A DNA stretch of 64,000 bases from Anthonomus grandis grandis (lineage: Eukaryota; Arthropoda; Insecta; Coleoptera; Curculionidae), in contig NC_065547.1 in NCBI RefSeq assembly GCF_022605725.1, forward strand, positions 27,259,167 through 27,323,166. The letters run 5' to 3'. Below, piece by piece: positions 19,600 to 32,688 of this stretch. The notes under the pieces were generated by a model. The model made no database searches and had not been told where the DNA came from. It worked only from the letters and a program-made list of their open reading frames with translations. The stretch's first letter is position 1; the number at the start of each line of letters is the position of its first letter. The translations under genes and the position numbers were made by a program.

Positions 19600-22105
19600 A
19601 ATATTGCACTTAACACAAACATTGTTTATTTTAATTGCCAAAGTTATCTAAACAACAAAGATAACATTATTTTACTAGTAAATGACTGGAGGCCTAAGAT
19701 CTTGCTTTTGAGTGAGACTCACGTAACCCCGGTTATTGAACCATGTGAGTTGATTATTGATGGGTACAATTTGGAGCAATGCACTAGTAACAACAGTAGA
19801 ACAGGTGGGGTCTTGGCCCTTATTAGAAACGATATTAGATATAAGGTAGGGTCTGTATTGTCTATTGATGATTATGTCTGGTTGTTGTCTTTTGAGCTAT
19901 ATATGGGTGGAGGCAAATATTTGTGCTCTGTTTTGTACCATTCGCCTCAGAAACAAGATGCCAAATTTATAGACTTTTTTGGGGGATATTTAGAGCAAGT
20001 TAGTGGATTTAATGGCACCAACATTATCCTTGGGGATTTTAATTTTGATTTATTAAAAAACAGTTTTTATAGTAACAAATTATTAAGTATCATTTATACC
20101 AATGGGTTTAGTCAAATAATTAAGACTCCAACTAGAATAGTCCAAAGAAGTCAGACTCTGATCGATTATTTAATTTCAAATGACAAATCTCTTTCGCATA
20201 AAGTCCATCAAACTCCTAAAATTAGTGACCATTCTGCTATATCAATTTCTATGGATCAATCGAAGGAACAGCCAATGGATATAGTAAGTTATACTAGGTC
20301 TTTAAAAACCTACAAATGCCATAAACTTCAGGAAGAACTGCTTACATGCAATTGGAATAGAAATAGTTCAGATGTTGACTTACTAGCTAATACTTTTGTC
20401 ACTGATATTAGAACAATTCTTGACAGTATGTGCCCAAGGATTAAAATTGTGCAAAAACAGAAATATGCCGATAAAAAATAGATAACTCAAGATATAAGGG
20501 AGCAAATGCAGGAAAGGGATCAATTATATAAAAGGGCTGCCATAGAAAATAACGACAACATTTGGAATGAATATAAAGCTATAAGAAATAACATAGTAAG
20601 CAAGATAAGAGTAGAAAAGAATAGATTTTTTGCGAATACCATAGATCTAAATAAAAATAATCAAAAAGAACTCTGGATAAATCTGAAGACGCTTTTGCCA
20701 GGAAAAAACCAAAACATGCCTAATGAAATAAAGTTTGAAAATGAAATCATTACACAGGAGGATGATATTGCACATAGATTTAATAATTATTTCGTGAATA
20801 GTATTGATCTTATTCTTGCAGATATTCCACCAGCAGCAAATGGTCAAACATATTTCATTGAACCACCTACAGTCCAGAATACCTTGACACAATTTAATAA
20901 AGTTTCGATGACTAAAATGAAGGAAATACTTAAAAATCTAAAAAACGTTGGTGGTGGGGAAAGTGGCATCTCTAAGCAGGTCTTTGCGATGTTGCTTATG
21001 TTGTGGGTGATCGTCTTTTGGATATTATCAATACATCCTTAAGTACTGGGTTTTTTTTCCGGAAACTTTCTACTGTTGTTCCTGTTCCAAAAGTGCAAAA
21101 CACTAAATTGTGTAATGAATTTCGGCCAATTAACAGTATTAACACCGTACCTATTTATGAGAAGCTCCTTGAAGTATGTGTTAGGGAACAGCTACTCGAA
21201 CATTGTAATATAAATAAAATAGTTGTGCCTAACCAATCGGGGTTCCGTGAGAATCATTCATGTGAGTCTGTCATTATTAATATAGTTGATAATTTTCTCA
21301 GGGCCCTTGACTCTGATAATCTAGTACTTGCTGTGTTTTTGGAACTAACTTATTCATCTGGCTCTGTAGAAATAAACTAAGTTTAAATGCAAGTAAATCC
21401 AAGTTTTGTATATTTGGCAAGAAATCTAGATTAAGTTCTATAGACATGGGCAATATACAGATTTCTGTGAATGGGGAAAGTATTTTGTATGCCAAAGAAA
21501 TTAAATATTTGGGAACAATTTTTGATGCTAATCTAAATTTCCATGCTCATGCAGATTATGTAATGAGAAAATTTTCAAAAAAAGTTGGATTTATCACAAG
21601 AATTGGAAAAAATTTGTCAATGTACATCAAATTAAAAATTTACAACGCCATTGCTCTTCCTCATTTACAGTTCTGTTCATCATGATTGTTTAACTTGCCA
21701 CAGTATAGAATTGACCAACTAGAAAGAATTCAAAATAGGGCTATGAGACTGATTCTAAATTGTAATCGTTACACGCCTGTTGTCTCTATGTTGGGTGTCC
21801 TAGATATGTTGTCTGTACATCAAAGAATTTTGTATAACGTTTATTTGTTAATTTTTAAATTAAAACATCAGATGCTCCCCGATTATATTTGTAATAAATT
21901 AAGAGTTTTTGGAGATATACATAACTATAATACTAGAAATCATATAGACTTCATACTATTCGACAGATGTAACACAACCCAAATGCATAATTCAGTTCTA
22001 TACAAAGGTTTAATTCTATTTAACAACTTGCCTGCTAACATCAAAAATTGTATTACTTTGAATCAATTCAGAGGGCTCTTGAGAAAATTTATGATGAATA
22101 AGTAA
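19600..22105 (+). pseudogene. LINE ORF2 (endonuclease/RT) with palm deletion
   Basis: The APE-type endonuclease is visible: NIVYFNCQSYLNNK, LLSETH, IILGDFNFDLL, then KISDHSAISI (19620-20260). A TAG follows near 20480. The RT fingers follow (FRPINSINTVPIYEKLLEVC, NQSGFRENHSCE) up to LVLAVFLELT (about 21353). There the frame jumps to LNASKSKFCIFGKK, so the catalytic palm with FDT and YADD is missing. The C-terminal part (thumb and beyond, KYLGTIFDANLNF to LLRKFMMNK) runs to 22105 with one in-frame stop at about 21684. It is a dead copy. Confidence 0.75.
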
Positions 22106-22663
22106 AATTGTGTTTGTTATTTTATTATGTTATTTCAATTATGTAGTTTATTAAGTTTTACTATAGTATACATTGTTTCCGCTCCATTCATCATCTTGAT
22201 TGTGGGTTTATCTGTTGACTGGGTATTTTTGGGCCAACCGGGACACTGGTTACAGCTTCTTGGAACTACCGAAGCATTTCTAAGTGTTACACGAGGGGAC
22301 CAATGTGTCTGGTCAGCAAGGTCAACCAAGTTCCAAATGTGTGTCATCGGCTGCTTGCAACCGAACCGACTCGATCAACCTGAGTCGACATTATTTTTAT
22401 TATTATAAGGCAAACAACAATTAACTGTGCTTTTAATGAGTGGGGCAAGGAAATAATGTTTAGGTTAAGACTAGTTTAGTTTATGGTCTACCTCTGACAG
22501 AATATTTCTGGAACCGGGATGCTGTTTCTGGATTACCGAGACCATCCATGGACAAACCGGAGTGTCCTGATACAGTTATGGCCAACTTTTACTTTATATT
22601 TCATTTATGTTTTTATTGAATGTAGCTTTTGCTAAATAAAGATATTATTTATTTTATTTATTT

Positions 22664-23580
22664 AGAATGTCAAAGAGCTGTATGTATGGAAGGTGAATTA
22701 TTATGCTATGTTATTAATTATGCAGATTCAAGGGCAATAATTTTTGATTTTTTATTGCATTGAATTATGATGCTAAATGACATTTTGAAATATTGGTAAT
22801 TCGGCCGACCGTATTCGGTCTCCAAGCTGATTTGAATCGCAGAATATTCATTTGCATAATACGAATTTGAAAGCCAGAATATTCACTCGATACTCTTTTG
22901 AATCATCAGAAACAAAATTCATCTCACTTATTCTTCCATTGTATTATTTCAATGTCCAAAATTTCTATTTTGGAGCTTGGTGTTTATTTTGATAATGGAT
23001 TAGATAACTATTTTATCAGATGGCCAGTGTTTACACTGAATATCTCTAAAGGCATTCGACAGACTAAGTCAAGAGAACTTTATTATTAAGTTTCAGCTAT
23101 GGATCTGAGGATTAACGTTGTAAATACTTAGATTAAAATGTAAAAGTACTAAATTTGTACGAATTGATAAGATTATTTTACATTAAGGTTCATTTATGAA
23201 ATCCCCATTTGATTCTCAACTCTTTCAGAAGGATCTGGATTGCCTCATGGTCGGTAGATAGTCTAAAACTGAATCTTAAAAACTATTAAAAGCAGTTTTC
23301 ATTTATTTTTTTTTATTTTATATTTATTATATCTTAAAATCTATTATAAGCAGTTTTCATTTTTTTTCTTATACAGGACCCGAGAAATACATAATAACAT
23401 CTACAAAAGTAAACATTTTCGTTTTCGCCCTGTATTTCAGGAACAGCAGTAGTTGGAATATTTCTGTTTGTGGCTTTAAAAGTTTTGCAAAAAAGTGATA
23501 CAGGGTCGCGAAAACTGCAAAGCTATATCTTCAAAAATGACAGAGATACCATGCAATCTCATCCAAAATGGAACACAGTG
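22664..23580. other. Ku80 intron 1, nothing recognised
   Basis: Apart from AT-rich sequence I see no gene or clear element end between the LINE tail and the MITE at 23583. Confidence 0.35.
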
Positions 23581-23582
23581 TA

Positions 23583-23846
23583 CAGGGTGGCCCAAGAAAA
23601 CGTGCCCTCAACAAAGTGTTATTTATTTTATTATAGGATTTTAAATAATGTCATAAAAAAAATAATAAAGATTTTTCCAGATTTCGGTTTTTTCCGGATA
23701 TCTCCCGAACTATTCAAAATTTCTTAAATTTTAAAACGGCATTTTGTTAATTACCAAATTTAACAACTTTGCCATAATTTAACCGACCTTGTATCTCTTA
23801 CGGTTTCCGAGATCTCAATGATGAAGGTCGAATTTGGGCCACCCTG
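23583..23846. mobile_element. 264-bp mariner-type MITE
   Basis: The ends are CAGGGTGGCCCAAGAAAACG and the inverse ending AATTTGGGCCACCCTG, flanked by TA (23581-23582) and TA (23847-23848). It has no coding capacity. The termini match the CAGGGTG style of the Tc1/mariner elements elsewhere in the window. Confidence 0.75.
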
Positions 23847-23899
23847 TACAGTAGGCTTTTGATAGAAACAAATTAATGTAGGAACTGACGATTCTTTTC

Positions 23900-24500
23900 G
23901 TCCTTCACAAAATTTAGGAGAGTGCCCACAAAGTATCACACTCAGCAAAAGGAATAAATTCTAGTTCGTGTTGCTGAAAATCCGGAAATTACCACAAGAC
24001 GTATGGCTAAACGTAATGTTTTCAGGGAAGGACACACATAATATCCAGAAAAAAATAAATGTATGGGTGGGAATATTCGGTAGTTATTGAGTCTTTATTT
24101 ATTCATGGCAACCTTTGTGGCAAAAGATACTTATTCGACATAAATGTTTGACACTATATATATGTTATATGTAAAATATAACCTTAACTAAGATCTAATA
24201 CCTTTTCAACCAGATGGAGCGCCACCCGACTATGTTCTTCTTTTGAGGCAATATTTAAGCCATACATTTCCAGATCAGTGGAGTAGAAGAAAAGGTCCAA
24301 TAGATTGGACGCCAAGATCACCAGCCCTAACACTCTTTGATTTTTTCTCTGGGGTCAGATGAAAAGTGTTGCGTTTAAAACATAAAAGACTGAAATATAA
24401 AAATAGGATAAAATCAAACATACTACTGTTAGTAAATCAGCCATTTCTTGAATATTCCATAAAGAAAAACTACATCCTTACAATTTCAATGCTACTCAAC
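23900..24500 (+). pseudogene. Tc1/mariner transposase relic
   Basis: Frames on the plus strand show ENPEITTRRMAKRN (HTH region), FREGHT.YPEKNKCMGG (from the core), and PDGAPPDYVLLLRQYLSH with PIDWTPRSPALTLFDFF (second and third catalytic regions, 24213-24350). Frameshifts, stops and missing segments show a long-dead copy. It lies in Ku80 intron 1. Confidence 0.6.
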
Positions 24501-26066
24501 ATTTCTATCCTCTGACATACAGAAGAGATTTGAATTCGCTCCTTTATGTCACAACTAGCAAACTGGCCCATTGTTTTTAAATAAGATTTTGTTCGGTGCC
24601 GAAGCGACTTTTATTAGGAGTTTTCAATTTCAGAAATAAACATGCTTGGGATATTGAAAGCCCTTATTTGAAACCAGAACGTCACCTCCAGCATGAATTT
24701 AAATAAATGTATGGTGTGTTATTATTACTTATTGGCACTTACAGAGTTACCACCGAATTTAAACGGCAAACTTTTTGGATTTTTTACCGAAATAAGCTGA
24801 TCGGGATTTTGAAAGATCTCCCATTGCAATAACGAGACGCATGTTTTTCTTGAGAGATAGTGCCTCGAAGTTTTAGTGCCTTGAAGTCCTGATTTGAACC
24901 CTCTCGACTTTGCCATATGTGGATAGTTCAAATCAATTGTTTATTTAGACACAATCAATACCTGCCTGGACACCATATTTCCATACTATTCATTATTGAA
25001 CAAAATAAAAAGTTGAAGCATTGAAAATTCAAAAATCTTCTTTCTTAAGTAATATTGTTGGAAATTTTAAGATTTCTATGAAAGATCCATATACACTAAG
25101 GCTATTACCAAATTTTGTGCTGTCATGTTTTGTTTTGTATGAATTAAGAAATAATGAAAATAAAATTAAAAAGTCCAATTAGGTATGGGAGACCCTGTAC
25201 ATATCCCTTGTCAGGACTGGATTGCAGTCTACTTCTATGATTTGGTCATTCTATAAAGATTTTCATAAGCAGGTGATAGAACGTGGACATACAGCGCAAG
25301 TTTTTAAGACTTATGGCTTATAAATATCACACACTTTGATAACTGTCAATTAAATCTTTTTAATGTAGATAGTCTGGAGAAAAGATGTATTAATATTGAT
25401 TGATGGAATATCTAATAGTTCCCAACTATTGTCTTGAATTAGCATAAGATTTCATAGTTCACAATAAATTATAGAGTATATCCTGCTAGAAAAAATTATT
25501 AGATAAATGGTTGGAATTATCTTAAAGCTTCCTATTTGATTTTATTTATTCTTGCTTCAATTTTGCTGTAAGTAAAATTTGGATGGATTTGATATTCCAA
25601 TTTTAGTTCATTTAGTTGTACCTTAGGATTATTATACTAGGATTCGCCTTTTGTAAAATCTGACATTTAGGTGTATTAAGTAATTTGATATTTTTAGATG
25701 CGGCATTCTTATAGAAATGAGAAAAATAAATGGAACCTATATTGAATATAGAGCACTAATTGATTATACCAAACCATATCCAGAATGCTGTTGAGGCTAA
25801 AAATTTTAAAACATATAAGGTCATATATTAGAGTATTGCTTTAAACATAATGATTAATAGTAATAAACAAAAGGTATTAAAAATATACAGAGTTTTTTTT
25901 TAAAGATCAGTTTTTAGAATCACTGAAGTTTTGAAAACTGCTCAAAAAATCAGGTAAGGGTTAAACATGTAAAAAGAATAAATTATTTACAATTAAAATT
26001 TTATTTTAACAATAATTTATGCCTGCATAAACTACATAATTTCAATTGTTTGAACTTATATTACAG
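24501..26066. other. Ku80 intron 1, nothing recognised
   Basis: This is AT-rich sequence without coding blocks. A single CCCTGTACATA near 25191 looks like an isolated mariner terminus, but no partner was found. Confidence 0.3.
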
Positions 26067-26076
26067 TATATGTACA

Positions 26077-26325
26077 GGGTGTCCCAATTAGGGTACTTTT
26101 GCAGGATATCTTCCTCTCTTCTGCTTGATCAAATAAGACACTCTTTAAATAAAACAACTAATTTTAGCTGTAAATAATTCTAATAATAGTATTAAGGAAT
26201 GTTTTTCTCTTAAAACGCGAATAGGTGATACAGCTATAATAATATCATATATAATGGTATCATAAAAATGGAATGGTTTAATAAGCTGGTAGGTATGCAT
26301 GAAATGGTTATACGCCCTGTGTAAC
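26077..26325. mobile_element. Possible short MITE
   Basis: It begins with CAGGGTGTCCCAATTAGGGT after TA and may end at ..GGTTATACGCCCTGTGTAAC. The inverted match is only the first dozen bases and is imperfect, so the right end is uncertain. Confidence 0.35.
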
Positions 26326-26344
26326 ATCTATAAATATCGTCTTA

Positions 26345-26545
26345 TTTTAGTCACCAAGTAACAGTTAAACTATTATAAAGACCTTTACAGACAAGCTATG
26401 TGTCAAACAAATAAAAATGCCTATTACTCTCACATAACTCCAATGACGAAAGAGGTTTCAATTTGGAAAATAATTAAACAAAATTCGAGTGGACAAGTTT
26501 TAAGTAATAGTAAAAACAAATTAATTTCTGAATCTTTTAATTTCT
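26345..26545 (+). pseudogene. LINE fragment between endonuclease and RT
   Basis: One frame reads YYKDLYRQAMCQTNKNAYYS, then KEVSIWKIIKQN. It matches the region upstream of the RT fingers in Jockey/CR1 LINEs, which typically has KN.YY and KKIWKIIN patterns. No other part of the LINE is visible. Confidence 0.4.
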
Positions 26546-26549
26546 TGTT

Positions 26550-27809
26550 TACATGACTAACCTAGGGACAATCTTCTATTTTCATTTCAGCTGACTTCCT
26601 CCATTATTACAAACTTTAACAGGCTCTCTTGAACCAGGCAGGGCTCTGACTATGATCATGTCCAGTTCATTAATATTATTCCACCCAACACAAGAAATTT
26701 TAAAGACAAAAAATGTTTTAAGAAAATTAAATTGTATAATCATCATTAGTAAATGGTGCTTTTTATTCTCTTGACGAATATTTGAAAAGTAGTTTTTATT
26801 TTCTTTGACTGATAATTTAAAATATTGTTCTTGTTTCTTTTAATTACTCTTTTAAGTATTTAACATAGTCTGTTTTAGTCGCCTGTCGGGAAGCCTGCTT
26901 TCCGCCTATCACAGCTATGTTGTGATAAGTGACTGAGATGGATTGTCGTTGACAGACTTAGATTTTGACTTGTACAATAATACATATTATATACAATATT
27001 CCCAAAATTCGGTTTTGTATAATTTTTTACTTCCAGAAATAGAATTCAATTTGAAAAAGTCATTATGAAGTAAAGAGCAGTTTTTCCAAACCAAATTGAT
27101 TACAAAAATTATTACAATTTTCTTAATAATAGAACAAACAACAAAGTGTGTAGATTTCTAAAAGAATGATTTTTATGAAAACAACAATTTAACAAGAAAT
27201 AATGCTATTGAAATAATTTTCATTATTATTATTTCCACCACTATCATCGACGAAGGCGACGAGGCCCATGCTATCTATCTATCAAGTTGCTAATGTCTTT
27301 TTGGTCCGATCGCGAAGTCTTCCTCTGATATTTCCGAGAGAAACAGTAGCTTTTAAAAGTTAAAATATTTGAAGCTCTGGATGAGACAATACGGGATTTC
27401 TTTTTGCTATTCGAGCTACAAAGCTTGGTCTATTCTTTAATGTTCCTAGTTCCAGAAATCTTGAATAAGTTTTTATAATAATAATTCTTTGAGTAAACCC
27501 CTCCCGTTCTTGCTTGATTTAAATGTGCAAAAATAAATAAATTATAAACTCTATGACACTTACAAGGAAAACAGTAAAATCGACACTGTCAGGACAAATA
27601 TTATCAATTATTTTGTTTATCTATCTGTTCTTGTTAGTGAACAAATATACTTTTTCATCTCTTGTACCAAGAAAAAAATATGAAGTGTATATTTCATATT
27701 AAAACTGGGTGATTCCATATAAGTTTGGTTGTGTGTATATACCACTTTTACATATTAGACATTTTTTATCTTTTAGCAAATATTTTATTTATGATAAAAA
27801 AAATCTTAC
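26550..27809. other. Ku80 intron 1, proximal part
   Basis: I recognise no gene or element end. The GTAAGATTTT donor of Ku80 exon 1 is at its right edge (minus strand). Confidence 0.4.
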
Positions 27810-28467
27810 CTTTAAAATATTTAAATGCATTAACCAAATGTATTCCATCATCATAGTTACAAATAACAGAATGAGGAGTCTCCTTAATAAGCCTTTCCAT
27901 AGGTTTTAAATGTTTCTTGTACAATTCCAAGCCAGCCATCCAGTCACAAACATCTTTCTGTGTCAAAAGAGTCTTTGGTGGTGCTATAGAGAGTCCCACA
28001 ATGTAAAGAAATATATCAAGCTCCTTTAAATCTTTTATAAGCTGATTCAAATGTTCCTGATTTGTTGGGGGAGTAAAACATTCCAAATCGGTAATAAAGA
28101 TAATTTGGGCAGTTATTATCTTGGGATTCTTAGCATATGGCCTAAGATCTTCTTTTGCAGCATCTAAAGCATTCAGCCAACAAGATGTGTTCTGATCATT
28201 AATTTGCACGGCCATAGTAGCAATTTCACCTAGTAAAACTGTTAATTTAACTGTAGGATCAATACAATACAGCCCATTGTATTCATATGCATTTGAAGTT
28301 TTATGGGCATTAACCAGATATAATTTGTCTGCGATAGGTTGTGTTGTGGAGAGCTGTTTGTAAAGTATCATATTTGAGAGTGTGTCTAAGGCACTAGAAA
28401 ATGGAGCTGCTTTCAGATCAAATAAGATGACAGTTAGGTCCTGCTTCTGGGCACCTTTGGGTGGCAT
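27810..28467 (-). CDS. XRCC5: Ku80 (XRCC5) exon 1, vWA domain
   Basis: This is the first coding exon of the large Ku subunit. ATG at 28465-28467 opens 219 codons plus one base, ending AAAG|GTAAGA at 27810. After MPPKGAQKQDL the reading gives TVILFDLKAAPF (first strand of the von Willebrand A-like domain), MILYKQLSTTQPIADKLYLV (helix and strand corresponding to the Q.F..NKDEIALVLFG region of other Ku80s), IIFITDLEC (second core strand) and LDIFLYIVGLS. The end reads GIHLVNAFKYFK, the counterpart of LRKLCVFKK in human. Phase 1 at its end fits exon 2 at 17550. A foldback element begins only 235 bp upstream of the start codon. Confidence 0.85.
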
Positions 28468-31400
28468 TGCAATACTAAAAATAATAAAATAAGATCAATT
28501 AAATAAGTTAGTAGTAGTTCTAAACTAAAAAGTAGAGGTTAAAGGTGAAATATAAGTAGAACATTTTTTGTAGATCAATCAGTTAAACATAGTTTATGGG
28601 AGAATTTAGTATTAAGTAATTTTAATTATTGTGACTATTTTTTAAAGGATTTTGTTTGTAGTCATTATAAATTAGAAAAGATTTTTGTTTAATAAGGTAT
28701 ACAGGGTGTCTCACGACGAATAGACGCAATCAATATTTCGGAAACTAATTATTCAAACATTTTAAAAATTTGGCAACATGGCACAGTCTATGGGAGCCAA
28801 CAACTAAAATATTTTGACAGTTGTGACGTTTCCGGTTATACCTTTATTTTAAATAGAACACCCTGTATATTTTTACATTTTTGGCTTCCACATGAAATTC
28901 TAGGTATATTTTATGTATAATGTCCTATACCTAAGTGTAACCGTTTTCGACATATCGTTGGGTGAATATTATATTGTTCTAATAGTACCAAAAGCAAAAT
29001 GAAAAATCATGCATTTAAAGTTTCGATAAATATTTATTAAGATTGTTAAAAATTAAAATAAACATTTATCTGATAGAACAAAAATAATTTATATTTATTT
29101 AAATCTGAAAATTTACAAAAAAACTAAGATTCATTAGTGGTAATAATATTTTGTTTAGAAAAACGTAAACAGGGTTCTTAAAAAGGAAAAAACAGGTACC
29201 GTATATGTTTAAAACACTACCAAGATACATAACATTTTGTTCATTTTTGTTTAACTTCTTTTTTCATTTTTAAAAACTGACGGGTTATTGTATTCTTTAA
29301 ACAAACATTTCATAAACGTTACTTCAACAGGGGGCATAAATTTAAATAATCTTGTTAGATCAGCTACTTTGGCAAACGGTAAGAGGCACTTTTTTGGCTC
29401 TGGTGCATGTATGAAGTATTTATTTTGGTCCTAGTACTAGTCTGAGATATAATAGGAACTTCGGTAAAAGAGTCGTCACTGTGCTTAAGCTTGTAACTAA
29501 TTTTCTTTGGATAGAGTCCTACATATTTTAATTGCCGTACTGAAGCATAAGGAACTTTTTTAAAGTTTAGCGCCTGTGAAGCTTCTTTATATAAACCAAA
29601 ATCTTGTGCTTTCATATGAAATACTACAAAAGGCCGTTTCTGATTCACTGAAGGAAGAAGTCGAAGTAATCCCAAAGGGCTAAATATTTCTGCACCAGAC
29701 AGTTTTCTTTCGATTTGGCTATGCAAATTATCGACTTCCTGGACACTGCTATCTATGTCCCGGTTCTCCAAATTTCTGTGCTATTTCGTTAACAGAGGGA
29801 TGTTTTTCTAGGAACTTCATCAAAGCCAAACTCATAATAGAGTTTTTGTTTTGAGGTACGCAGGAGTCAGACCACAAAACGATTTTTGAAATATGTGGGT
29901 AAGCTGCTACAACACGTTCTAAAATTTTAATTAATCCCGAAGCAATATCATTTCCCTTCCTCCCATGCGTTCCTTTGCTCCAAATACAACAGTACGCTTG
30001 TTTGCGTAAATTACGGTGTAAAAAAAGTAAGGTTGTAGGTGTTGAGTTTTCTGCTATAGAAAAAAATGGGAAATTAGAACGTGCAAAAACGTTCCCTAGG
30101 TCAAAACATATGATAGCAATGGTTTGATCTTGGTTGGATCTATCCAAATCGCGTTCAATTTTCGCTGAGATTTTTCCTTGTACTTGATTTTCAAATCTTT
30201 GTTTTTCTTCATCAGTCATACTATATTTTTGTTTTATTCGGTACTCCTGGCACACATCACAACGATCCTTTTTTGGCTTTAAAAAATCAATGTTGTATTC
30301 ATGTATTCATTCATGTATATATAATATTGCATTCATAAAAATATTTCTGTAAACAACCTTTGTAACAGGTTCAATTTGCTTTTCATTGCAAAATTCAGTG
30401 TACAAAGAATATAACTTATTAATACTTAGGTTTCCTTCTAAATGTTCCTTTTTTGTGTCAGCTCGACAATAATGAGATTCTACTCCCGGAAGTTGACTAA
30501 TGTTAAAACGAACGTAGTCTTTGCTTGTATTACTGATAGTTTTCTTGGGATGACAACCTTGACGAGATGGTAAAGGAATTCCTGTAAGGTTTTCTTTTTT
30601 TCTCATGAAAATAGTTGATTCTTTACTGACTTATGTCCAGGGTCGTCAAAAAAAATGTCTTGCACACGCGAATTTTTTCATCTGCTACGTAAAATAATAT
30701 TTAAATGAATAACTTCTACGTGATACTTCTCGTAAAGTTTGCTTTCGTATTTTGTTTATTCGTTCGGTATTTTTGCGTAAAAGTGCCATTTAGCGTCAAT
30801 GGATAATTCCCAAAATTTTTGAAATATGGTTTCTCGTTCAGGTAAACTTATCTTCTTGCCACACAGAAATTTGCAATTGCTCTCACAATTTGTTAAAGTT
30901 TTTAAATTTTTTCCCTTGCGGATGTTACCTTTTACATCTCTATGTTCCTTTCTTCTTCGGCACAAAACTTTATTAATATTCATTTTCCACATCTCAGGTT
31001 TTCGTTTTCTGGTAGATTTATTTTCATCAGAAATAGCGGAATTTTGCTGATTGGTTTCTTTGGGTGCTTCAAAGTTACTTTGCAAAGGTGTGTCTGCAAT
31101 AAACAAAATAAAAAAATTATTTTTTACTAAAAAGCAAAAATTTAGTTTTAAAAATAATGTATAATATCTCCTTGGTTGCCTACCATTTTCCTGTGTAACA
31201 TTAGACATAAAACCTCTCATTCCTTCCACACTTTCGTCAGATGGGACAAAATATGGATCAAGATGCGAATCATCACTGTTCTCTATATACTCCATTCTTT
31301 CACGTGGATTCATTTCTGATTTTGATCTTAAATAAAATAATACAATGTTCTAAAAGCAAGCTTTAAAGTTCACAATTACACCACAAAATTTTAAAAAAAT

Positions 31401-31708
31401 ATTATTATAATGTTCTTACAGAAAAAAACGCATAGAAAATTGAGGTTAGAAAACCATTGTTTACAGTTACATTCGTGAAATGTTTCGTAGCGAATAGACG
31501 TATTTTAGCACGCTCCACGCATTTTTCATCCTGTTATTGATTTATTGTAAAAAGAAAATTTTAAAAGTCAAATATTTCTGAAAGCAACCACTTGAAAATC
31601 ATCCTCCTAAAGTTGTGGAAACGCACATCAATTGACTACCAAGTAATTAGTCTATTAAACGTTGAGCCAATCACAGATTAATTTACCATATTAGAGAGGT
31701 GCAGCAGT

Positions 31709-32410
31709 ATGGGACGTAACGATATTACCTCTGGACCTAATACGAGAAGTGCATACAAAACCGATGGAAAATCTGATGACGATTTGGAAAAGTTGATTAG
31801 GAAGGTATGTGAAACCTTTTCTAATGAAATAAAAAGTGAATTAAATGAAAAAATCAAGAAAATAGAGTCAAAAATTGATCAGTTCTGTGAATCCCTAAAA
31901 GTCATTGATGCAAAAGTAGCAAGTAATAAAAAAGAAATTACTGAATTACAGTTTCGTGTTGACCATTTAGAGCAAAAATCAAAGGCTAACTCTATACGTA
32001 TCTGTGGAATTGAGGAAGCCGATAATGAAGACCTATCAGAGATCTTAACTAGCCTTTTCTCAGATAAATTAAATATAGAAATATCACAAAAAGATATTGA
32101 CTATGTCTTTCGATTAAAGCCAAAAAATCGTAAGACAAATGCACCAGCCCCAATAGTTATAAATTTTGTAAACAATATGATGCGGAATAAGATTTACTTA
32201 GCGAAGAAACAATTGAAGAACACTACTGTTTCTATTTTCGAAGACTTAACTCGACTTAGATATAACCTATTAATGTCAACCAAAGAAAAATATGGAAAAA
32301 ATATGGCATGGACGGAAAACGGTAGAATTTTCGCTTGGAATGCTACAACGAGAAAGAAAATTGCAATCAATTTGTTAAACACGGAGGCAGCGGCGGCGGA
32401 GGCTCTCTAA
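31709..32410 (+). CDS. LINE ORF1 protein, coiled coil plus RRM-like
   Basis: This 233-residue reading frame has no breaks. Residues ~25-90 form a predicted coiled coil (EKLIRKVCETFSNEIKSELN, then heptads to RVDHLEQKSKAN). An RRM-like core follows (SIRICGIEE, then PAPIVINFVNNMMRNKIYLA). The C-terminal domain has VSIFEDLTRLRYNLLMSTKE and a closing NGRIFAW. This layout matches L1-type (Transposase_22-like) ORF1 proteins, which trimerise and bind RNA. Its ATG lies in a short leader after TTAGAGAGGTGCAGCAGT. The frame ends in an alanine-rich EAAAAEAL. It is probably functional. Confidence 0.75.
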   Translation: MGRNDITSGPNTRSAYKTDGKSDDDLEKLIRKVCETFSNEIKSELNEKIKKIESKIDQFCESLKVIDAKVASNKKEITELQFRVDHLEQKSKANSIRICGIEEADNEDLSEILTSLFSDKLNIEISQKDIDYVFRLKPKNRKTNAPAPIVINFVNNMMRNKIYLAKKQLKNTTVSIFEDLTRLRYNLLMSTKEKYGKNMAWTENGRIFAWNATTRKKIAINLLNTEAAAAEAL

Positions 32411-32688
32411 TATTAACACTGGTCAGGTCCCGCTCATTGGCTATTCAAGGTTGGAAGTATGTATTAGGTATTTCTAGGTAGATACGAATAATAATAATAG
32501 AAATTTTTGTAAAAAAAAAAAGAAATGGTATTTTTGCCAATGGTAATTGTAAAGTATCGGTAAATATACATGGTGATATACACTAATATAAACTTAAATA
32601 ACATGCTAAATTAATTTATTCTTTTTACTTTTATTTAACTAATCATGGGAGTAATGCTTGTTTTAGTTGCATAATTTTTATATTATAG

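Larger units (their letters stand above)
18250..22663 (+). mobile_element. Non-LTR retrotransposon (PHD/CCHC ORF1), degenerate
   Basis: This is a LINE of the Jockey/CR1 type inserted in Ku80 intron 1, antisense to the gene. It has a decayed ORF1 (from 18362), an ORF2 with endonuclease and reverse transcriptase remnants (about 19600-22105), and a 3' region ending in an AT-rich tail near 22640-22663. The 5' boundary is not visible and is estimated. A deletion in the RT palm and several breaks make it inactive. Confidence 0.75.

Noticed and set aside
22127..22408. 93-codon frame after the LINE ORF2
   Set aside because: It lies in the LINE 3' untranslated region, with no motif and a frame also open on the other strand.
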